Positions 45,766-50,164 of a DNA stretch of 50,164 nt are shown piece by piece. The notes beneath the pieces were generated by a model. The model had not been told where the DNA came from. It ran no database searches and saw nothing but the letters and a program-made list of their open reading frames with translations. The position numbers and the translations under genes are program-made. This DNA is from Gamarada debralockiae (lineage: Eukaryota; Ascomycota; Leotiomycetes; Helotiales; Hyphodiscaceae): positions 1 through 50,164 of the forward strand of contig NXFV01001466.1 in NCBI GenBank assembly GCA_002803225.1. Direction: 5' to 3'. Positions within the stretch are counted from its first letter, which is position 1, and each line of letters begins with the position of its first letter.

Positions 45766-46767
45766 TTATGCTTGTGCACGAACAATGAACCGACCATCAG
45801 ATTCAATCATCTCCTGATCACCTATTCGAACCCCATACCCACAATACTGAATACCTTTCCTCCGCTGACCAGCTGGCAAATCAACACTAGTTTCTTCACC
45901 GTCATCGGCCTTTCTTGTATGAACGTTTACCATATGGACCAGAAGATCTCTCCGTGATGCAAATTCCTGTCGGCATTCTTCAGTATCTGATTCCCAGATA
46001 CACATCCAGGCTCTTCCAGCTTCACAATGTGCTTTGAACAATCCACTGGGGCCAATCCAAACGCTAATGTTTGCAGAGATTGCCATAGACGTCCTGGACA
46101 CCGACTCGCCACAAGCAATACAATCCCATTTCTTGTTCTCGCCCCCACCAACACGATAGGTAAGATTTTCGAATGACTGCTGGTTTTCTCTGTACGCTAT
46201 GGCTGATCCACAGAGATTGACCCTGTAATTGGCTGATGGGCGGCGAGAGGTCTTCGCTTCTGAATGGGTTTCGAATCGCTCGAAAAGCTGCTGAACAGCC
46301 CTCAATGCATTGTTGCGGAAAGTTTCCGTTCTGTTTACCCAAGCTTCTTGTTCATCGATATCTTTCAAGTCGGGTAAGTTTTGCCTGGACATCGCAAAGA
46401 GATCTTGTTGGAGCCCAACTACTATATTCAACGACTTGCTAGCTTCCGCTTTAGATACAGGTTAGACAGATAATCTTCAGACAAGACTGATAGTATCAGG
46501 GATTGTAAGCTTACCATCTCTAGCTTTAAATCTGCTACCTAAAACACGATGATGTCTCGTGTACTTTCTCTGTAAGGTTGCAACGCTTTCCGCCAAGGAT
46601 TCCTCGAATTCGTCCAACCGCTTAATGAATTTCGCCTTCCTCGATGTTTTCTTCTCTCTCGCTTTCTGTAACCCCTCTTTCCAGGCTTGAACCAGTTGTC
46701 GGGCGGAATTGAAGCCTGATATTAATGTGGCCACGAAAGCAACGATTTCAATGCCTGTTACTACCAT
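45766..46767 (-). CDS. Hypothetical protein: helical N-terminus, possible C2H2-like finger
   Basis: Two exons, 46767-46515 and 46448-45766 (GTAAGC donor, TAAAG acceptor, phase 1), give 311 residues. It starts MVVTGIEIVAFVATLISGFN followed by a long charged helix (WKEGLQKAREKKTSRKAKFI), like the N-terminal helical region found on several fungal STAND proteins. The C-terminal half has WDCIACGESVSR, an AHCEAGRAWMCIW stretch and HMVNVHTRK, which together could bind zinc. There is no NTPase motif. I do not know the family. Frame and splice signals are clean, so it seems functional, in contrast to the ruin next to it. Role unknown; a part in signalling is only a guess from the N-terminus. Confidence 0.65.
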
Positions 46768-47207
46768 TTTTCCGACTCGTTATTAAGACCAATGTAGAAG
46801 ATGCTCTGAACAGAACCCCGGTGGTACAAGTTTGATAACACGTAAGGCAAGAGCCGGGAGGTTTCAACGCGTGAAGACTGAGGTGTTTTTTTACCTGAAC
46901 CAAACCAAATTGGATTTAAATGTCTCACTTCGGCTCTGGAGATCTTACCAGCTGAAGACTTGAAGTGGCTTTACTAATCGCGCTGCTGTAACTGGCTGGG
47001 TTTGTCAACACCCACAGCCTCACCAGCCGCCTTATTTTCACGCACAATTAATACGTGTCGCGCCCAACATGGGTTTCTTACGGGTTCGCGTTCTTCAAGG
47101 ATCATGCAAATGAATTTGTTAAGCTTATACATTCTTTAGGCTTGCTCTTTCCTGACATCCTTTAGGTTACACACTTACCGAGTGCCTAGTCTAAGCTGGT
47201 CTCAGAA
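46768..47207. other. Shared upstream region of two divergent genes
   Basis: Lies between the starts of the hypothetical gene (minus) and the hevein-domain gene (plus). No clear TATA box. A missing signal-peptide exon of the plus gene might lie here; ATG at 47107 opens a hydrophobic but quickly closed frame. Confidence 0.35.
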
Positions 47208-48027
47208 ATGGCTGATACTATCAGCCTTACAGCATCAGGGACTTTGATAGCACCTGTCAGATCAACAAACCAACCTAGCGGGAACTGTGGAAAAGATTAC
47301 GGGGGTACATTGTGTAATCCACAAGTTGGTACTTGTTGTAGTTCTTATGGGTAAGTCATAACCCTTCTAACAGCGAAGCTGACGTCGGTGTACTAACCTT
47401 TTGGCTATTCAGATACTGTGGAGATACAGATGAGTTGTTCGTATATCTAAAGTGCTGGTTTCGACAAAGAGTATAAGTGATGACCTAATTCCTAGCTGCT
47501 TGCTCTCCCTCGGATGCCAAAGTGGGTGCACGCCACCCTCGAACTCATCCTCCCCTTCAACTACACTCGTCCCATCACCCACAAGTTCCGTTTCTTCATC
47601 TCAAACCAGCTCAAAATCAACATCAGCACCGCTTTTAATCGGCGTAACCGTCGGACTGACCGTGCTCGGCCTCGCCATCTTCCTCTACTCGCTATACCTC
47701 TACCGACGCCACGATTCCTCTCGATCTCCTTCCCGAAGACCAGATCCATACTATCACTCTCCACAACAAACAACTGCTGTAGATAGAGTTGCAAAGGCTT
47801 CGAAGCAGAGGCCTATGTTTAATGTTGATCGACGGACGTATATTTTCGTCTTCGGGGGTGGAAATCAGGCCCGTGGGGCTTCTAATCATGGTAGAAGAGG
47901 TGGACATGGACCTTGGGATATTGGTGGCGATGGGCGTGGAATGCCTTGGCCTGATTCAAATGATCATTATGAGGGTGGCTCGACGGAGTTTCGGTATGCG
48001 GGAACGGCTGAGTCGGTTGCTTCTTGA
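47208..48027 (+). CDS. CBM18 (hevein-type) chitin-binding membrane protein
   Basis: Three exons, 47208-47350, 47413-47433 and 47496-48027, splice in phase to 231 residues. The middle exon has only 21 nt. It forms a complete hevein pattern of eight Cys: NCGKDYGGTLC, GTCCSSYGYCG, DTDDC, GCQSGC. A Ser/Thr/Pro-rich stalk follows (SNSSSPSTTLVPSPTSSVSS), then one membrane helix (PLLIGVTVGLTVLGLAIFLY) with RRH after it, and a cytosolic Gly/Arg/His-rich tail. By family it binds chitin; as a type I membrane protein with a stalk it may sense or anchor the cell wall. The N-terminus before the finger (MADTISLTASGTLIA) is not a good signal peptide, so a 5' exon may be missing. Confidence 0.75.
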
Positions 48028-49010
48028 ATGAATGAATACTACGGGTTGGCTTGAACATTCCCGAATTCTTCGTCTCTCTTGACTCAACCGCCTTCTGCCT
48101 ACAGTCATATTAATCTCGAATTGTCCGCTTCTAATTTCCGCAATTTTGTCGGTGAAATTTACTGCTGGTTTAGTGAAAAGAATTTGCTAGCACTGGGATT
48201 AGCTTCACGTTTGTTTAGGTGATAATTTCGCCTACGTACGTCTTTTGCCATGGCTTTATACAAGACACTAACTTCTCGACATAATTCTATATAAGCTTTA
48301 ATCAAATGCTTGCTTAGGTTCTTTTAAGGAGATGTGCTCTTGCTAGTAGAGATTGCCAAGAATAAAGAACCTCTACGCGTGGAATAAGACAGACTTTTGA
48401 TAAATCGATTAATATTCCTAGCTTGCTTTCTATTTTTTTTCATTATTATTAGTATTTAATAAAATATAAAAAATAAGAGCATAGATTTTACTAATATGTT
48501 TTAATAACATTTTGCGGCATTTCGCTCTCTCTCTGGCGCGATCTTGGCTTGGTCGAGGCAAAGCCATTTTATAATAGCCTTATTGGCTCACTCTACAGGT
48601 CTAAGAGAATTCAAATGGTACAGAAGGTACTTGAGTTTCCACATGCGGGACTAATGAACTCTAATATATCATACTATACGTCACGGCGTCCTACCCTCGA
48701 ACATTCTAGAACACTAGGCAATCTATGCAGAACAATTCACAAACAGCGGTACTTGTAAAGATGTCTTTTGAATGTTATAACTTCCAGAATCGTCGAACCA
48801 ATACAAATCCATGGAGCCGTCCCGATCGTCAAGGAGTCATCAGAGAGTTCGACGATATCCGAAGAAACTCAATGCCCTACTCTTTTTTTGAAGCGCTCCA
48901 GTCATACTGTATTAAACGAGAATGTGGGGGACCTATTGTGAAAAGAACTCAATATCCTAGAATACATTTCCTCTCACCCATTAACTACTTACTAACATAA
49001 TACATTTCCT
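48028..49010. other. AT-rich intergenic sequence
   Basis: Strong AT block at about 48420-48500. A plus frame near 48725-49000 (91 codons) has no recognised motif. No terminal repeat recognised. Confidence 0.35.
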
Positions 49011-49320
49011 TCAGCGCGCCTCAAACTCCACGATTCGTTCACGGCTAATGGTAGCTTCTTTCTCCAAGAATTCTCGCTCTCCGGACGACTCTTCCACTCA
49101 ACAAGGTATTCGACCCTTCCTCTCCGTACTCGCTTCTCGAGTAACTGCATGCCCAACTGGTTCCCTTGATAAGTCGCCTCAAACTCTTCGACCAGCTCCG
49201 GGCTTATGTCCTTCCGTTTCTCCCATGTGTTGTGCGCGTGCAGAAAGCCTTTCTACTTCACAAGGAACCAAGCTATTTTGCCTTGCTTCCACTTGGCGAG
49301 CAGCGCTTCAGTCTCCCAAG
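49011..49320 (-). pseudogene. Tandem chromodomain protein fragment
   Basis: The minus frame reads LLAKWKQGKIAWFLVK, TAG at 49253-49255 where the family has W, then KGFLHAHNTWEKRKDISPEL and VEEFEATY: a first chromodomain. A second follows at once: LLEKRVRRGRVEYLVEWKSR, PESENSW and, after a one-base deletion, EKEATISRERIVEFEAR and TGA at 49011. Chromodomains bind methylated histone H3 or sit at the C-terminus of chromovirus integrases, which is the likeliest origin here. The sequence upstream (to about 49900) is open on the minus strand but shows no integrase motif that I recognise. Confidence 0.7.
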
Positions 49321-49339
49321 TTCCTCTCTTGGTGTCAAT

Positions 49340-50020
49340 TGCAACGGGGTTGAGTCGCACTCCTTGGCTGCCACAAGGCGGCTATGTCACTGTACTTTCT
49401 ATGTGCCCTGGCCTTGGTGTCAGTATGGTTCCGCAAGTATCCTTGACTAAGACGGCAGTTACTAGCAGGCTTGATATAGAGGAAATAAGAGAGCCTCGAA
49501 GCTCTAGATCAATCAACTCTATTGGAACAACAGACAGATTTGATAGAGGAATATTAGGTCTAGACAGGATCCAGTCTTCCTGAGCCTTAATAGGAGAAGA
49601 GATAGTATCTGTGATCATGTCAAAGTTCCAAGGTTCAGAATCACTAAGGAGGTCGACAGCAGTGGCTTCCAATAGAGTTATCCATAGAGAGTAGCAATCC
49701 TCTCCAGTCTGAGGAACTGCTTCGCGAATATCGTCTTACAGAGACAAGAGCGAAGTATTAATACTATAACAGTTATCATAATTATCCCAGACGCTGCCAT
49801 GTGGAGTACTGTGATGTAATAAGGAACCGCTAGACACTACTGCTATCTTGATAATATCAGCTAGGCCTGAATTAAAATCCATTGCCAAGATATTCACAAA
49901 CTTATAGCCAAGAGGATCTTTAGAGCAGCCCTTAGGGGCTGATTTCTAACCACCTAGTACTTTGGAGTCCTTATCTTCCAGCTTTTATTAGAGTCGAGGC
50001 CGTTTTATTGTAGCAGCACC
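49340..50020. other. Unassigned sequence 5' of the chromodomain ruin
   Basis: The minus strand has an open stretch of 96 codons (49672-49382) and more broken frame to about 49950, including SGSLLHHSTPHGSVWDNYDN. It may be part of the same lost element; I cannot name a domain. Confidence 0.4.
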
Positions 50021-50029
50021 AAACGTTTC

Positions 50030-50164
50030 TGTGAGGAACCTAACAGCAGGTCCTCATATGAGTCACGTGATCACACGTGCCATACAAGGCACATGATGCT
50101 TGATGTGACGGCAGTTGTCACATGTGGCTTGCTATGCGACAGCGTGGCGGTTTCGCCTGTTTCG
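50030..50164 (+). repeat. LTR-like end, copy 2, cut by the window edge
   Basis: TGTGAGGAACCTAACAGCAG with ATGAGTCACGTG about 10 bp further matches the minus strand at 33135-33097. TGTGAGG is a usual type of LTR start (5'-TG). The following CACGTG-rich and CACATG-rich sequence runs to the window end. Confidence 0.5.

Overview
The window looks like nuclear DNA of a filamentous ascomycete (Pezizomycotina, possibly Leotiomycetes; the class is an impression, not a proof). Genes carry short 44-100 nt spliceosomal introns with GTANGT donors. Families restricted to or expanded in such fungi are present (2EXR, HET, MYND, DUF3435/FluG-like, NmrA, ANXC4-type annexin, fungal Dicer). AT-rich stretches and W-to-stop transitions suggest repeat-induced point mutation (RIP).

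Layout. 0.7-4 kb: a decayed MYND-finger gene and a decayed 2EXR gene, then an AT-rich block. 4.1-5.9 kb: a four-exon OTT_1508-like deaminase gene that appears intact. 6.7-7.5 kb: a C2H2 zinc-finger gene with one in-frame TAG, or an alternative intron over it. 9.0-13.7 kb: a six-exon Dicer-like gene (DCL2 type). 14-17.6 kb: ruins of an M14 carboxypeptidase, of the C-terminal part of a DUF3435/FluG-like protein and of a Tad-type LINE endonuclease. 18.4-19.6 kb: an intact SAM methyltransferase. 20.2-21.8 kb: a 38-bp minisatellite and a LINE 3' end. 22.6-25.7 kb: a long intronless tandem PLP-decarboxylase reading frame that stands apart from its surroundings. 25.8-34.1 kb: TPR scraps, a perfect 130-bp tandem duplication, an 848-bp terminal-inverted-repeat element, a decayed F-box-type gene, inverted repeats and a 257-bp MITE. 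34.5-43.5 kb: a small conserved-looking gene, an NmrA-like oxidoreductase, a second 2EXR ruin, a HET ruin and an ANXC4-like annexin. 44.3-50.2 kb: a glyoxal-oxidase ruin, a small coiled gene with a possible zinc finger, a hevein-domain membrane protein, a tandem-chromodomain ruin and an LTR-like repeat at the edge.

The genes do not form one obvious pathway. Intact genes (deaminase, Dicer, methyltransferase, NmrA-like, annexin, CBM18 protein, small proteins) are islands in repeat- and pseudogene-rich accessory sequence. Dicer acts in RNA silencing; the deaminase, HET, TPR and DUF3435 pieces belong to families often found in fungal self/non-self or mobile-element contexts. The most unusual object is the tandem PLP-decarboxylase gene: its first domain seems to have lost the cofactor lysine, its second keeps it, it has no intron and no ATG in its first ~380 codons, which suggests horizontal acquisition or an unrecognised 5' exon.

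All splice joints are inferred by eye from phase and consensus and are not backed by transcript data.
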